Positions 34,967 to 46,116 are shown, counted from the first letter of the stretch. The stretch is 64,000 nucleotides of DNA from Cliona cf. orientalis (GCA_963930775.1 OZ005702.1:3100001-3164000); one strand, 5' to 3'. A program made the numbers and translations. The notes: a model not told the origin generated them from the letters alone.

Positions 34967-35395
34967 CACAACCCCCTTGCCAAACTATTTAATGTTTAAA
35001 TACCACGACCCCCTGCCAAACCATTTAATGTTTAAACACCACGACCCCCCTGCCAAACATATTTAACGCCATGATCCCCTGCCAAACTATTAATTTTAAT
35101 GTTTAAATGCCATGACCCCCCTGCCAAACATATTTAACGCCATGACCCCCCTGCCAAACTATTTAATGTTTAAACGCCACAATCCCCCTGCCAAACGTAT
35201 ATTTCAATGTTTAAACGCCACGACCCCCCTGCCAAACGTATTTCAATGTTTAAATGCCACGACCCCCGCCGAGTGTATTAAATGTAATGTTTAAATATCT
35301 CGATCCCCTGCCAAACGTAATGTTTGAATATACTACCCCTTGGTTTAAATGCCCTGCCAAATATATGTTTAAGCACTCGACGACTCTGCCAAACG
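34967..35395. repeat. Minisatellite of CCCCCTGCCAAAC units
   Basis: About ten units of roughly 35-45 bp, each with GCCA(C/T)GACCCCCCTGCCAAAC followed by TTTAATGTTTAAA-like sequence. Wholly inside the nested transposon. Confidence 0.85.
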
Positions 35396-35508
35396 TTATA
35401 ATGATAATGAGACCAGTCATTTTCCCTCTAATAATTTTATATGTCATTAAAACGAAAACACTCAACCATTGACACTTTTGGCATTCTATTCAGTAATTGT
35501 ACGTAGTC

Positions 35509-36062
35509 TATACACACCAACTCTATACAGTCTATTGTGAACTGCAGTCTAATGTGTGTATATAGTGAGTCTAATCAATGCAATATTGACACTTTAGACA
35601 CTTTAGACATGGCCTTGCATTACAGATCTAATAATTAAAGTCACCATATTATATCTAGTTTATACACACCAACTTTATACAGTCTATTGTGAACTGCAGT
35701 CTAATGTGTGTATATAGTTAGTCTAATCAATGCAATATTGACATTTTAGACACTTTAGACATGGCCTTATTATAGATCTAATAATTAAAGTCACCATATT
35801 ATATCTAGTTTATACACACCAACTTTATACAGTCTATTGTGAACTGCAGTCTAATGTGTGTATATAGTTAGTCTAATCAATGCAATATTGACATTTTAGA
35901 CACTTTAGACATGGCCTTATTATAGATCTAATAATTAAAGTCACCATATTATATCTAGTTTATACACACCAACTTTATACAGTATATTGTGAACTGCAGT
36001 CTAATGTGTGTATATAGTGAGTCTAATCAGTGCAATATTGACACATTAGACACTTTAGACAT
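35509..36062. repeat. 150-bp tandem repeat, about 3.7 copies
   Basis: TATACACACCAACT starts at 35509, 35661, 35811 and 35961, so the period is 150-152. Units two and three are nearly identical. Each contains GACACTTTAGACATGGCC-like sequence, echoing the GTCTAAA motifs at the element's own ends. Confidence 0.95.
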
Positions 36063-36262
36063 TCTCTGGTAATAACTAATGTTAAGGCCATAATAATATT
36101 GTGTATTGCTTGATAAAAATGTAGTGGTACTTTTGATACTTTACACTTTAGACAATTACACTTTATAGTCTACACTTAATACTAAATAATACCATACTAT
36201 ACACTTACATATAATAGGTATAAAGTATAATATGTCTAAATAGCCAATATTGCACCTTTCTC

Positions 36263-38596
36263 CTTGGTATGGGCTTGTTTGGATTGCTTTAATGCCAACC
36301 TGTTGGTTATCAAACTTGACGAGCATATTGATTACCATACTGTTAGCATTAGTCACAATATGAACAACTTCTCCTCTTGCTCCGTTAACAAGGCCATCTG
36401 ACACATCAATATTAGCTACAAGCATAACACGTGCACCAATAGCTAGCTTGAGGGTCCCATGAAGGCCACCAGTTTCATTTCTATTCTCAGATAGACTTTG
36501 CAGATCAATGTGTGTGGTTTGCCCAGCTATAGCATCACTAGCCTTGATGGTATACTGTTCACATTGTGGGGCCAAGCTGTTCAACATCACTCTGTTTCGG
36601 TCATTAGCATAGTCATTCAATCGGTACACATGCAAAACATGGGTGGATAATTAGCACTATCAGCTGTTATTATCCTCGATTTGAGAACATCAAGGTCCTC
36701 AGGTGTGCAATCATTTGTTCTCACTCGACACAACAGCTCAGCAAAAGTACTATCACCTCTTTGCCTCATGATTTCATCTAGTTCAACCAGTTGGAATTCA
36801 TCTATCCACAGAGAACCTGAACGATACAACTGGGCATAACAGTCACCTACTGTGCTGAATAATGGTGCTTGGGCAACTGGAGGTAACTGATACAAGTCTC
36901 CCACTGCTAATATGCTTACACCACCAAATGTTACATCATCAGACACACCTTTGATTTGCTGTAGCCGTTTGTGGATTTCAAGCAACATATTAGACCCAAC
37001 CATGCTTACTTCATCAATGATAACTAGTGTTAGCTTGGATAGTTTGCTTCTCAAGGTGTTAAGTCTGTCATGGCTAAGGGGTTGAAAGCCAGTGTACTTG
37101 CCACCTCCTAACAGAAATACAGAATGCAAGGTCATACCATTGATATTGAATGCTGCTACACCAGTGGGGGCAGTTAGTAATACAATTACATCATCTGGCT
37201 CTATAGCACCTGATAATCTTAGAAACTTGAGTGTATCAGAATAGATCAATTTAATGACATGGGATTTGCCAACACCACCTGGACCACTGAGGAAGATACG
37301 ATATGGCTCAATTGGTTTGCCTTCTTTTAAAGCTATGATTACTTTTTTGCACCAATTGCGATGAAACGTGACTATTTCTCGCTGCTTGGCATTTAGCCCT
37401 CTGAGTAGTTGCCTATACTGCTCAGGGGAGATCTCTTGCCTGTTAGTAGCACTTTCAAACCGCACATGTAAACTAGCTGTTGTGGTTGATGTCATAAGGT
37501 TAGCATTGTCTCTCAAGTCTTCCTGGGAAACCTCAGTTAGTAGCTCGCTACCTTCTGCTAAAGACTGTGATCTGCTTTCTTCTGTGGAGGGTGCAATGTA
37601 ATTCCATAAATGCTCAGGTGGACCATCTTCATCAATATCTACATCATCAACATCTGTTTGGCTATATTTGCTTTCATTAGCTACCACAGTGGAATGCACA
37701 TGTCTATAATGCTCTTCATAGGTTGAATAGCTACCTTTCAAGTCAGCTTGTTCATTGTACCATGGGTAGTACAGCATTAACTTGGCTCTATACCAGTTAC
37801 TAGGCTCAGCATCTTTGTTATACCGTCTAAACCTTATCACAGCTTCTCGTTTGCGCTTGTTCATTTTACCAAAACCATCAGTCAATTTGATTTGAGTGGA
37901 CGTAGTATCACTTTCTGAGGCTGGTAAAGCATCACATTCACTGTCCTCACTGTGTTGGTAGTTAGTCACATAGGTAGCAGCAAACTCTGCTAAGCACATG
38001 GATTGAATCTGTCTCGGTCTATGCTGATATCTATCAATGAGGCTCTTTTGAAATACATTTGTGTCCTCGTCATCAAGTTGTTCAAGTGAGGTTTTGTCTT
38101 TCAAAACAGCTATTCTCTCACTCTTAGGGTTAGTATTAACAAAGACTACAGATCTGCTCAGCTGTTTCATGGGTAAGGACAATAGCCTATACACTGCCTC
38201 TTGTGCACTCACTTCTCTGTGTGTTAGAAAGGCTGAACCAACTTTTTTGATTTGGCTCTTTAGTTCCTCAGTCCTAGCTTCCGATGCTACATGCTTTAGC
38301 AACACACCCATGGCCCCGTCTGTTTTCATGATATAGGAGGCAACATACATAATGCAGGCATAAGCATTCAGTACATACTGTAAGTCCATATTGGCTTGCC
38401 ATGCTAGCATTACTGGGCCATTGTAGTTGTTTACCATGCATTCACTGGGTTTATGCTTGAGTAGTACAACATTTCCCTTATTGGACACCTCTAAAGCTTC
38501 TGTGTACTCATCAAGTGTAACACTGGCAAGCACTAAGATCTCATCAAGGCTCTTATCAGTGTGACCATCAGCTATAACCTTGTGCACTTTAGCCAA
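36263..38596 (-). pseudogene. Helentron: Pif1-type helicase domain
   Basis: The 659-residue frame at 36617-38596 begins within the Rep region (YVASYIMKTDGAMGVLLKH, Rep motif 3 with two Tyr) and continues into the helicase: EIVTFHRNW, GPGGVGKSHVIKL (motif I), LLTAPTGVAAFNI (Ia), LTLVIIDEVSMVGS (II), SILAVGDLYQLPPV (III) and LDEIMRQRGD. A second frame (36263-36635) carries NDYANDRNRVMLNSL and LHGTLKLAIGARVMLVANID, then GLVNGARGEVVHIV, up to SPYQ where the nested element enters. The two frames join near 36630 with a one-base shift. Motifs needed for ATP hydrolysis are intact. Confidence 0.9.
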
Positions 38597-39151
38597 AACA
38601 GTTTGTGCTTATTTAACCAGATCAGGGTCAGACTGGGGCTCTGCTATCAATGTGTTGGGTGTTGGAGGCTTAGGGAAGCTGAACCTGCAGTGGTTGTGCC
38701 TTTTGCAATAGGAAGAATGTTTGTGCTGTTGCATGAGCTGGACTAATTGTTTCAGTTTGCCTTCTTCACTAGGGATAGCACATGATATGTATTGGTCAAT
38801 AAAAGCACACACATTATCACAATCATCAACATCATACTTTGGAGCATCTTTGACCCATATTACAGTGTGCATGTGGGGAACCTCTGGCCTGAAATTCAAT
38901 TCTTAGCCCATAGTCCACTATTTCTCCCAATGGGTGTGTATTTGATTTCAAAAAGTCATGGAAGAAGGTATTTAGCCTATATTGGAAATGCCTGGCTGCA
39001 GTGACTGGATTACGCTTTAGCCAATTGGACCTGTCTTCAAATGACAGTGCAGCTACCTCCTCATCTGTGTAATGGACACCATATTGCTTAGCTATTGTTT
39101 GGATCATATCTGGCCATTTCAAGTCAGCGGCTGACAAAGTAAAAACTCAGG
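38597..39151 (-). pseudogene. Helentron: HUH Rep domain
   Basis: 38832-39137 reads SAADLKWPDMIQTIAKQYG, then RHFQYRLNTFFHDFLKS and FQARGSPHAH, the two-His nickase motif. Immediately after HAH the frame breaks: the following CACTG has one fewer AC unit than needed, and the next frame (38609-38899) supplies TVIWVKDAPKYDVDDCDNVC and SYCKRHNHCRFSFPKPP. Loss from a short AC run is a simple slippage event. The break falls in the catalytic domain, so this copy cannot make full-length Rep without frameshifting. Confidence 0.85.
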
Positions 39152-39834
39152 GGTATTAAGGCACGGGTGGCCCATAGAAATGCTGATGTTTCATATCTTC
39201 ATAACGCCAAGATGATAAACCTTCACATTTAAGATCTGATAAGAACTCATGGTCCTTAGTGACCATACCCACTTTTAGGGTCATGTGACCTTGTATGGCA
39301 GCTGCAGGGTGAATAATGTCCCTTAAAAAAGACTGCAAAATGAGGATTTGTTCCCATGGAGATCAAGACATGATACTTGCATAGAAATATAGACCTACTT
39401 ACCTACTAATTGTAACTTGCTGTGGAAGTTTAATCATGCTGTCATTAATAAGTTATGGCCAATAATGTTATCGAGTGTGGTGTGCATTAATTAGAAAAAG
39501 TCCCTCTTTCCTTAATTAAACATAATTAATTGATCCACAGCCAGATACAATAATTAGGTGTTAAAGTACATGTGCTCACAAAATTTCATGTCTTGATCTC
39601 TATGGGAACAAATCCTTTTCTTGCAGTCCATACTTTGGCTTCGTTATTGGCCATACAAGGTCACATGACCTCACAAGTGAGTACGGTCATCAAGGATCAT
39701 GAGTTATTACTAAATCTTAAATTTGGCAGATTTATGTTAAGGCGTTTGGAAGATATAATTTTTTTGTATTTTGCTACATTGATTATGGCCAGCCATGCCT
39801 TAATGTTGCTGAGAAACCATGTGGGTGTACCTAA
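39152..39834. mobile_element. hAT-like MITE nested in Helentron Rep, about 683 bp
   Basis: Left end CAGGGGTATTAAGGCACGGG and right end (reverse) CAGCAACATTAAGGCATGGC are inverted repeats, with further pairing at GGTCATGTGACCTTGTATGG and GAACAAATCC. It separates LGTPTWFLS from TLSAADLKWP in the Rep reading frame. The flanking duplication is not preserved perfectly, so the edges are accurate to a few bases. Confidence 0.8.
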
Positions 39835-42321
39835 CTGACGGATCATAGCTAGTAAATCATAAAAAGTATGCTGGTAGTATGGTGGGGAGCCACGAATGTT
39901 TTTCATGAAACGGTAAGCTTTGTCTTTGCGTACACATTGGTTCAATACTGCTTGGTCTTTAGCTTGGGAAGCAGTAAGGTGCCTAGTTGGTTTTTGTCGC
40001 CATACAAAATTATTCCCATCATCCAACGCTTGCTTAGCCTCAACAATATACTGAGCAACAAAGAGGTAGTCTAGATCACAAGCAAATCTGCCATCAACAT
40101 CTAATAGCCTTTGGTTGAAATACTTTCTGTAAGTTAGTTTTCTAGGTCTCTCAGAGCTGAATGTTCCACTACCAAAGCAAAACTTGTCAGGGTTAAACAT
40201 GGCTTCAAAGTTGGGATCTGTCATGATAAACAATGGTCTCTGTCCTTCAGCTGATGCTACAGAAATGATAGCTTCAGGATGCTCTAGGGACATCATGCTG
40301 GCTGTTGGGCCTCCAGTGATTTGTATGGTGTGCTCATCACCTTGCTCAATGGTTGCATCATCTAGGGGATTTTCATTTGTGCTAGCATGGCCTTGTTCTG
40401 GGGGATTACATATGGCTGTATCTTCAGTTGCCACTACAGTACTGTCAATATCCATGCTCATCTGGTCAAGTCCTACATAGTGGTATTGGAGCACAAGGCC
40501 CACATAAACTTCACCTTCACTGTCATACTTTATATAGCTTCTGGGTAGAATGGGAGTCATGGTGAGATTCTGACTACTCAACACATTTATAGTCACATTG
40601 AACATATCACAGATGCCTTGGATTGCTATGTGGTCACCCCAGGCACCATCTTTCAGTCTTTGAACGTACTTTGCCCAGCGTAGCTCCACTTGAAGCTCAT
40701 GGTCAGCTATTGTCTCAATTCGTTCATCTTGGGCGGTGGGAGGCTCTGTGTCAGCATTGTAGGGATCATTTGAGACTACAGGTTGGGATACAAATCTTTT
40801 ATACAAGTTACTGTTGTTTTGTAAGTGGTCTACTACCATTTGCCTCAGTGTGTTTTTGTTGACACTGCATGCTGTAATAGGCTCCAGCTGGTTTGCTATG
40901 CTGCTAAACAGGCAATCACCATCGTAAGGTACTTTATGAATTGCAAACCCATTTCCCTGGCTACTTGTTCAAGCAGATTAAATGCAATAGTGAATACATC
41001 ATCGTCAATGGACAGGCTATAAGGGTGACATTCCATGCCCTGATTATCCTCTTTATCCACAACTTGATTTGAGCTACTGTCACCATTGTCAATACCAGGC
41101 TCATTGTGGGGCTGCTGTGTAGCTAATACAGACTTACTATTCACATTATCAATATCACTATCAAGGTCATTTGTGTCACATTGTTCTACTAAACCACCAA
41201 ATAGGTCTTCATCATTGGATACAGCCTGCTCTAGCCACTGCTCATTAATGTCAATGTCAGCATACAATGGGTTGTTTTGTTTTAGCCACCTTAGTGCAGT
41301 CAAGACTTTCTCAGGGGATATATAGTCATACATGTAGTGTCCTCTGTATGCCAATTTACGCTTCAACTTGAGTGGGATTAGTTCAGTCTCTGAAGGCAAA
41401 CGGGGAAGTACAGTACAAATAGTATCGACCTTGGATGGAACATTCACTGCTGGGCCATGTATGCACCTTTGTTTGCCAGAGGGCAGGGCAACCATTTTCA
41501 TAAAGGGAACACGCAAACATATCAATCGTAGTTCAAGCATGTTCAAGCCAGATAGTTGATTAGGTATTGGACACAGCTGTAACCCATTAGCTTTGGCTTG
41601 TAGTGGCATGTTACCCCTTTTCAATGCTGCATCACATGTTTTGCAGATCCACTGTTTACCATCTGAGCTAATGTAGTTATGTTCAGCACTAAAGACTTGC
41701 ATCAGCAATTCATTGCTAGCTTTGGTGTACTTACTTCCAGTACAAGGAATAACTGTTTGCTTGTACATGAGGCGGTGACAGCATATGCACACAAATTCGG
41801 GACCTTGCTTTACCTTGGAATGAAAATTTCTAATGCATTTCTCAACGGGAACAATTAGTGCTCTTCTTGTGGCCATGCATGCTCGGTTCTGCTCTTGTCT
41901 TTGTGCAGTTTCCATCACTGTTTCTGATTCTCTGGTTTTGGCTTTACATGCACGATTACGCTGTCGTCTTTGTGCAGTTTCTACCATAGTTTCTGATTCT
42001 CTCCTTTTGGTTTTACATGCTCGATCCTGCTGTCGTCTTTGTGCAGTTTCTACCACTGTTTCAGTTTCTCTCCTTTTGGCTTTACATGCTCTATCCTGCT
42101 CTTGCCTAGACAAAGTTTCATCACTGGTTTCCAAGGCTCGCTTTTGTGCTTTTCTAGTGCTATCTTTCACTAGCCTCAGTGCAATTTCATCTGCCGATTC
42201 TCTTGCTTCTCCTAGTGGAATAAACTGGGGGCTTTGTCTTAAATGAATGACCACACTCACATACAGATTTTCTAATAGGTACCCTGGCACCGCACCCTGG
42301 ACACTGCTTGATTGGAGGCAT
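39835..42321 (-). pseudogene. Helentron: zinc ribbon, repeats, conserved N-terminus and OTU-like protease
   Basis: Start MPPIKQCPGCGARVPIRKSV at 42321 gives a CxxC...CxC zinc ribbon. A frame change near 42200 leads into ADEIALRLVKDSTRK and three to four copies of a 25-residue unit (DRACKAKRRETETVVETAQR, 41890-42130). Then comes FVCICCHRLMYKQTVIPC with WICKTCDAAL (Cys-rich pair) and LRLICLRVPFMKMVALPSGK, a conserved Helitron/Helentron N-terminal region. After 40896 the next frame (39835-40839) has GDHIAIQGICDMFNVTINVL and YVGLVLQYHYVGLD, an OTU-like cysteine-protease domain (catalytic His in the last motif), then RKLTYRKYFNQRLLDVDGRF leading to Rep. A small frame problem lies near 40860. Confidence 0.8.
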
Positions 42322-42396
42322 GATTTGATTTTTCAACAGACACTGAAACAAAATCAATTATAAAAAGTATAATGTACTGGTCACGAACAAATTATA

Positions 42397-44007
42397 TCAG
42401 ACAAAAAAAAAACAAAAACACTTACAGTATAACTCTTGTAGGGTTAGGACACTGTTCTCACCCATCTTTTCAAGGTACTCTGTAACCTGAGCGACGTCCC
42501 ACGTAGTCTCGTATCGAGGTCGTGGGGGGCGTTGATTGAACACTCCTTTGAGCAATCTTGCAACCAACGGATGTTCGCCTACGCTGTGACCATCCACTTT
42601 AGTGTGTACCGAAGAGATGGCCGATCTGTAGGAGTTCAAGGAGCGATACTGGTATCCTTCATCATATACATGAGCGAGAAAGTTAACCACATCGCTTATA
42701 GGTCCATCAATGGGATCTGCACCCCTCTGATGACACCAGCATACCCATTTCCCAAAGAGGGAGTCATAAGATTTTGAGGACTTTGTCCTCCATGATGCCA
42801 ATAGTAATTCTGTGCCTGTGTCCGAAATTTGCTCGTCTTCGTAGTGACGCCTGAGATAGGCCACGCGGCTAGTTGAGGTTCCACTTCTGGTGCCGCTATT
42901 GGTGTTGTTGGCTGTATCAGCCCGCCGGGATGTTTGAGTGTCACAAGGAAGTCTACCAACATCTCCAGGAGAGTTGCGTACCACGCCTGTGTCTTCCACA
43001 CTGGAGCGATCAACACTATGGTTGCTCCTTGAGCTCGTACCTGGGACAGGGTTTTTCCCACCAGGCTCCACGGAGGGTTGGCGTATCCCTTCCCCCCTAG
43101 CTTGTCCCATTGTTGGGAGAACGCATTCAGGGCTTCTGCCTCTGGGTCTGGCCTCCAACTGAAGAAGCGTGGTAGCTGAGTTGTCAGGCGAGATGCGAAC
43201 AGATCCACTGTTAGAGGACCCAATCGCCTGTTTATCTGCCTGAACACCTCTGGGTTCAGTTTCCAGTCTGTTCTGTCCTTCATTATGCGCGATTCCTCGT
43301 CTGCAATCGTGTTCTGTACTCCCGGTAGGTGTTCCGCTATGAGAGATATATCTCTCTGCAGGCACCAGAGCCATAGATTCTTGGTTATGGCTGTCAAGTT
43401 CTGTGACACTGTGCCTCCAAGCTTGTTCACATATGTGACGGCACTCATGTTGTCCATTCTGAGCAGGATCGTCACACTTCTGCGATCCCAAGCAAAACAC
43501 TTGATGGCTGCCAGCGCTTCCAGGCAGTTGATGTGCATGCTGGACTCCGATCTCGACCAAGGTCCCCCCGTCCGGACCCCTTGGGAGGTTGCTCCCCAAC
43601 CCTTTTTTGACGCATCGGTCTCTATGACCACTGAGGGTTTCTCTGTTACTAGAGTCCCGCCATTCCATTGTGAGAGGTGCTCCTCCCACCACTGAAGCTC
43701 CTCCCTCATGTTGGGGGTGACTTCTACTGGCACAGAGTAGTCCTGGGCTCCCGCAGTTAGGGCTCTGCCCAGAGCGGCTTGGAGGCTGCGGTAGAACAGT
43801 GGTGCCACTGGCACTGCCCGTGTGGCTGCATTCAATTTCCCTAGGAATTGGGACAGCTTCCTCGTTGTTATTGAGGCGGAAGTACTCAGCTTTCGGGCCT
43901 CTGCCCTGATTTTTTTCATTTTCTCCGCTGGTAGGCGGAGTTCCTGCTTCGTTGAGTCTACCATGAAACCCAGAAAGTCGATTGATTGTGTCGGCTCTAG
44001 CACACAT
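42397..44007 (-). pseudogene. DIRS tyrosine recombinase, catalytic domain missing
   Basis: A 536-residue open frame whose first half overlaps the RT/RNase H frame and may not be translated. The recombinase-like part begins near residue 400: SWRTKSSKSYDSLFGKWVCW (core-binding domain), DVVNFLAHVYDEGYQYRSLN, SYRSAISSVH, HPLVARLLKGVFNQRPPRPR. It ends NSVLTLQELYCK followed by a T-rich run. The catalytic R...HxxR...Y domain is not present. The last codons coincide with GTAAGTG, a good splice donor, so a missing or spliced second exon is conceivable, but the sequence beyond matches the Helentron rather than a recombinase. Confidence 0.75.
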
Positions 44008-45058
44008 TTCTTATAGCCAATAATGAACCCCAAGTTCTCCAAGAGATAGATTAGGCCCATAGTGTGATCCCTCAGGAGTTCGGGTGTCTCGGCTATGATC
44101 AGCATGTCGTCTATATAGACAATCATTCTCACACCTAGCTCTCTGAGCTGAGCTGCTACTGGCTTCAGAACCTTGGTGAAAACCCAAGGGGCACACGCCA
44201 GGCCAAACGGTAGGCAGTTGAACTTGTAGCATTTGTCCCTGCATATGAACTTGAGGAAATCTCTTCCTCTCTGTGTATCGGAACCATGAAGTAAGCATCC
44301 TTCAGGTCCACTTTCGTCATCCAGTCTCCTTTTCTTAGGAGATCTTTCAATAGATGGATTCCTTCCATCTTGAAGTGCTCTGTATGCACAAACTCGTTGA
44401 GCTTCTTCAAGTTTATCACGGGCCTCTGACCCCCGTCCTTCTTGGGCACTAGAAAGACTTTGGATACGAAGCCCCTCCCCTTCGTCTGACTTTCTTGAAT
44501 CGCGCCCTTTTCCAACATCTCTTGGATTTCTACCTCCAGAAGCGCTTCTGCCTCTTTCGAGAGACATAACTGTCTTGGCTGCTGCCTCTGGCGCGGATCG
44601 GATACAAAGGGGATGCGAAAGCCCCGAACTGTTTCCAAGACCCATTGGTCTTGCGTTATCCGTCTCCAGTTTTCCATGCAGTGCGTTAGTCTGCCTGCTG
44701 GTAAAACCGCTCGCTCCGCGAGTTTCTGAGCCATGGGGACTATACCCCTGGTCTGCAAGTGAGCGACAATCGCCGACGGGCGAGAATATTGGGGCATGAC
44801 TGATATTACTGGATTATTTGCATATGCATACAAGATATTTACAGCAGGTACATCTATCTCTACCGGTACTAGCTCTACTCTGAGAGTCTTTGGCTTCTTT
44901 AGGATTGGCTGTTCTGAGGTTTCTTTCTTGAGAAGTTTTCTTTTCCCCCGCTGTGGCCCCGGTAGTACGGGTGGTATCGCCCGCGGCCTCTGTGACTGTT
45001 GCCGCCCCCGCGGTGATGGCCGTTGCCATAGTATTGACCCGAGGGGCGGCCCTTCCAA
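42696..45058 (-). pseudogene. DIRS reverse transcriptase, RNase H and methyltransferase-like region
   Basis: First frame (44165-45058): FVSKVFLVPKKDGGQRPVIN, KLNEFVHTEHFKMEGI, WMTKVDLKDAYFMVPIHRE, then a one-base break near 44270. Second frame (42696-44645): YKFNCLPFGLACAPWVFTKV, VRMIVYIDDMLI (YIDD catalytic box), FIIGYKKCVLEPTQSIDFLG. RNase H follows with SVVIETDASKKGWGA, INCLEALAAIKCF, LLRMDNMSAVTYVNKLGG and HLPGVQNTIADEESR. Next come LTVDLFASRLTTQLPRFFSW and KGYANPPWSLVGK, the methyltransferase-like region typical of DIRS. Copies RNA to DNA in a tyrosine-recombinase-dependent cycle. The frame break makes it non-functional unless bypassed. Confidence 0.9.
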
Positions 45059-46116
45059 AAAAACGGCTCAGCCGATTTGCTGTTGTTTGATGACTTCCTG
45101 ATGCATCTCATTGCCTCCACGTGCTCCTTCATGGTTTTCTCAAAACCGTCCCCAAACAGCATGGGTGCAACGTTTGCAAATCTCTCTTCGTCCTCCACCA
45201 GAGTAAGGAGATCTTTGTTGAGGTCTTTCAGGGCATTCTTGCGCCTTTCCTTGGCGATGTGCGCCGAGGCGTTAGCGAGCAGGCGGAGTGCTAACTTTGA
45301 CGCCTTCTCAGAGGTGTCATTAGTGAGTTTGCCATTCTTAGCAGACTCTAGAATGTGCACTAGAGGTGCCACCGCGTCCAAAACCAGGGTTTGCATCTTG
45401 GCTAGGGTGGTATCGGCATCCTTCGTCTCTTTCGAGACGCTCCCTTTCACCACGCAGTCCATCTTAGGGCATTTTGTGGCATCCACTTTGGGGACACCCA
45501 CTGTCTTGCGGAGCCCTTGCCTGGCGGAGTTGTTCAACGGTTTGCCAAAGCAAGACTGCAGGAACGACGACGTCTCCGGAGAGACCTCTACTAAGTTGCT
45601 GGCAGTCTCTGACTCCTCGTCATCAGGCCAATGAACGGGTGGCAGATTCAAAGGCTCATCAAGGCGACGATCAGCCCAGTGTTTCGGCACCTGGCTAGAG
45701 TTATCAGTACGACTAGTACTGGCCGAAGAAGAGTTATCAGTACTACTAGTACCGGCAGAGGAAGAGGTATCAGTACGACTAGTACTGGCAGAGGAGGGTG
45801 TGGGTACAGGCGGTACCTCGGTGGAGGTCCCGCTGCCTGTGGCTCCGTCGGTTGACTCAACCTTGGATGCCAACTCGTTTAGCTTCTGGCTAAAGCCCTC
45901 CATCATCGCCATCATCCTCATTTCGAAGGAGGCTCTGCTCGCTTCATCGCTGCCCGAGTTCTCCTCGGTGCGGACGGGATTGTCGTTGTACTGCACAGGT
46001 ACTATGCCGAGTATCTGCTCGGCGGCAGCACGGTCGATCCCAGCGCCGACAAGGATGTCTAGGGCGCCTGCTGAGGATGGTTGAAGGTCAAGATCGATGA
46101 TATCTTCGCTTGCCAT
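44899..46116 (-). CDS. DIRS gag-like protein (405 aa)
   Basis: Intact ORF from MASEDIIDLDLQPSSAGALD. Residues 90-140 form a Ser/Thr-rich segment with repeated SASTSRTDNSSS-type units (a 30-bp minisatellite at 45700-45790). The central region is helical (LALRLLANASAHIAKERRKN, ERFANVAPMLFGDGF). The C-terminus is Gly/Arg/His-rich (GNGHHRGGGNSHRGRGRYH), as in nucleic-acid-binding gag ends. It overlaps the start of the RT frame by about 160 bases. Assigned by position and composition; sequence identity to a named gag was not tested. Confidence 0.75.
   Translation of the reverse strand: MASEDIIDLDLQPSSAGALDILVGAGIDRAAAEQILGIVPVQYNDNPVRTEENSGSDEASRASFEMRMMAMMEGFSQKLNELASKVESTDGATGSGTSTEVPPVPTPSSASTSRTDTSSSAGTSSTDNSSSASTSRTDNSSQVPKHWADRRLDEPLNLPPVHWPDDEESETASNLVEVSPETSSFLQSCFGKPLNNSARQGLRKTVGVPKVDATKCPKMDCVVKGSVSKETKDADTTLAKMQTLVLDAVAPLVHILESAKNGKLTNDTSEKASKLALRLLANASAHIAKERRKNALKDLNKDLLTLVEDEERFANVAPMLFGDGFEKTMKEHVEAMRCIRKSSNNSKSAEPFFWKGRPSGQYYGNGHHRGGGNSHRGRGRYHPYYRGHSGGKENFSRKKPQNSQS

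Larger units (their letters stand above)
34684..36262. mobile_element. Non-autonomous DNA transposon in Helentron helicase, 1579 bp, 8-bp TSD
   Basis: Flanked by CTTGGTAT at 34676-34683 and 36263-36270. Inverted ends share GGNTGCAATATTGGC then TTTAGACAYATTATAC-type sequence (about 38 bp). On the minus strand the helicase reads ...QTSPYQ before it and resumes YQANFPDAVP after it, so the insertion point is certain. No transposase. It carries two tandem arrays (34967-35395 and 35509-36060). The 8-bp duplication fits hAT, P or Merlin; the CATAAGG end is not diagnostic. Confidence 0.9.
33651..42321 (-). mobile_element. Helentron (autonomous type, partly decayed)
   Basis: One minus-strand transposon encoding, in order: zinc ribbon (42321), charged 25-residue repeats, conserved N-terminal region, OTU-like protease, HUH Rep, Pif1-type helicase and AP-endonuclease-like domain ending about 33665. 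This is the Helentron/Helitron2 architecture; Rep nicks and joins DNA and the helicase unwinds it for rolling-circle transposition. Breaks: a frame change near 42200, a 2-base loss in the HUH region near 38885, a 2-base gain near 34548, an in-frame TGA at 33760-33762, and two nested MITEs (39152-39834 and 34684-36262). Element termini were not fixed. Confidence 0.85.
42397..46116 (-). mobile_element. DIRS-type retrotransposon, 3'-truncated
   Basis: Three overlapping minus-strand ORFs in DIRS order: gag-like, reverse transcriptase/RNase H/methyltransferase-like, tyrosine recombinase. One single-base frame change lies in the RT at about 44270. The recombinase ORF stops at 42397 before its catalytic Arg/His/Tyr residues, and Helentron sequence begins within 80 bases, so the 3' part is absent. 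Low decay otherwise suggests a fairly recent insertion. Terminal repeats were not identified. Confidence 0.9.

Noticed and set aside
35509-36062. CRISPR-like array
   Set aside because: Units are 150 bp, contiguous and without variable spacers: a tandem satellite within a transposon.
36156-40862. Plus-strand ORFs across the Helentron
   Set aside because: Antisense of Rep/helicase coding sequence. Composition (Ser/Cys-rich) is that expected of a reversed coding strand.
42322-42423. True intron inside the DIRS recombinase gene
   Set aside because: Sequence after the acceptor is Helentron zinc ribbon, not recombinase. Kept only as a possible fusion.
44796-46084. Long plus-strand ORFs over the DIRS element (for example 45077-45634)
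   Set aside because: Antisense shadows of the gag and RT frames, with no independent protein features.
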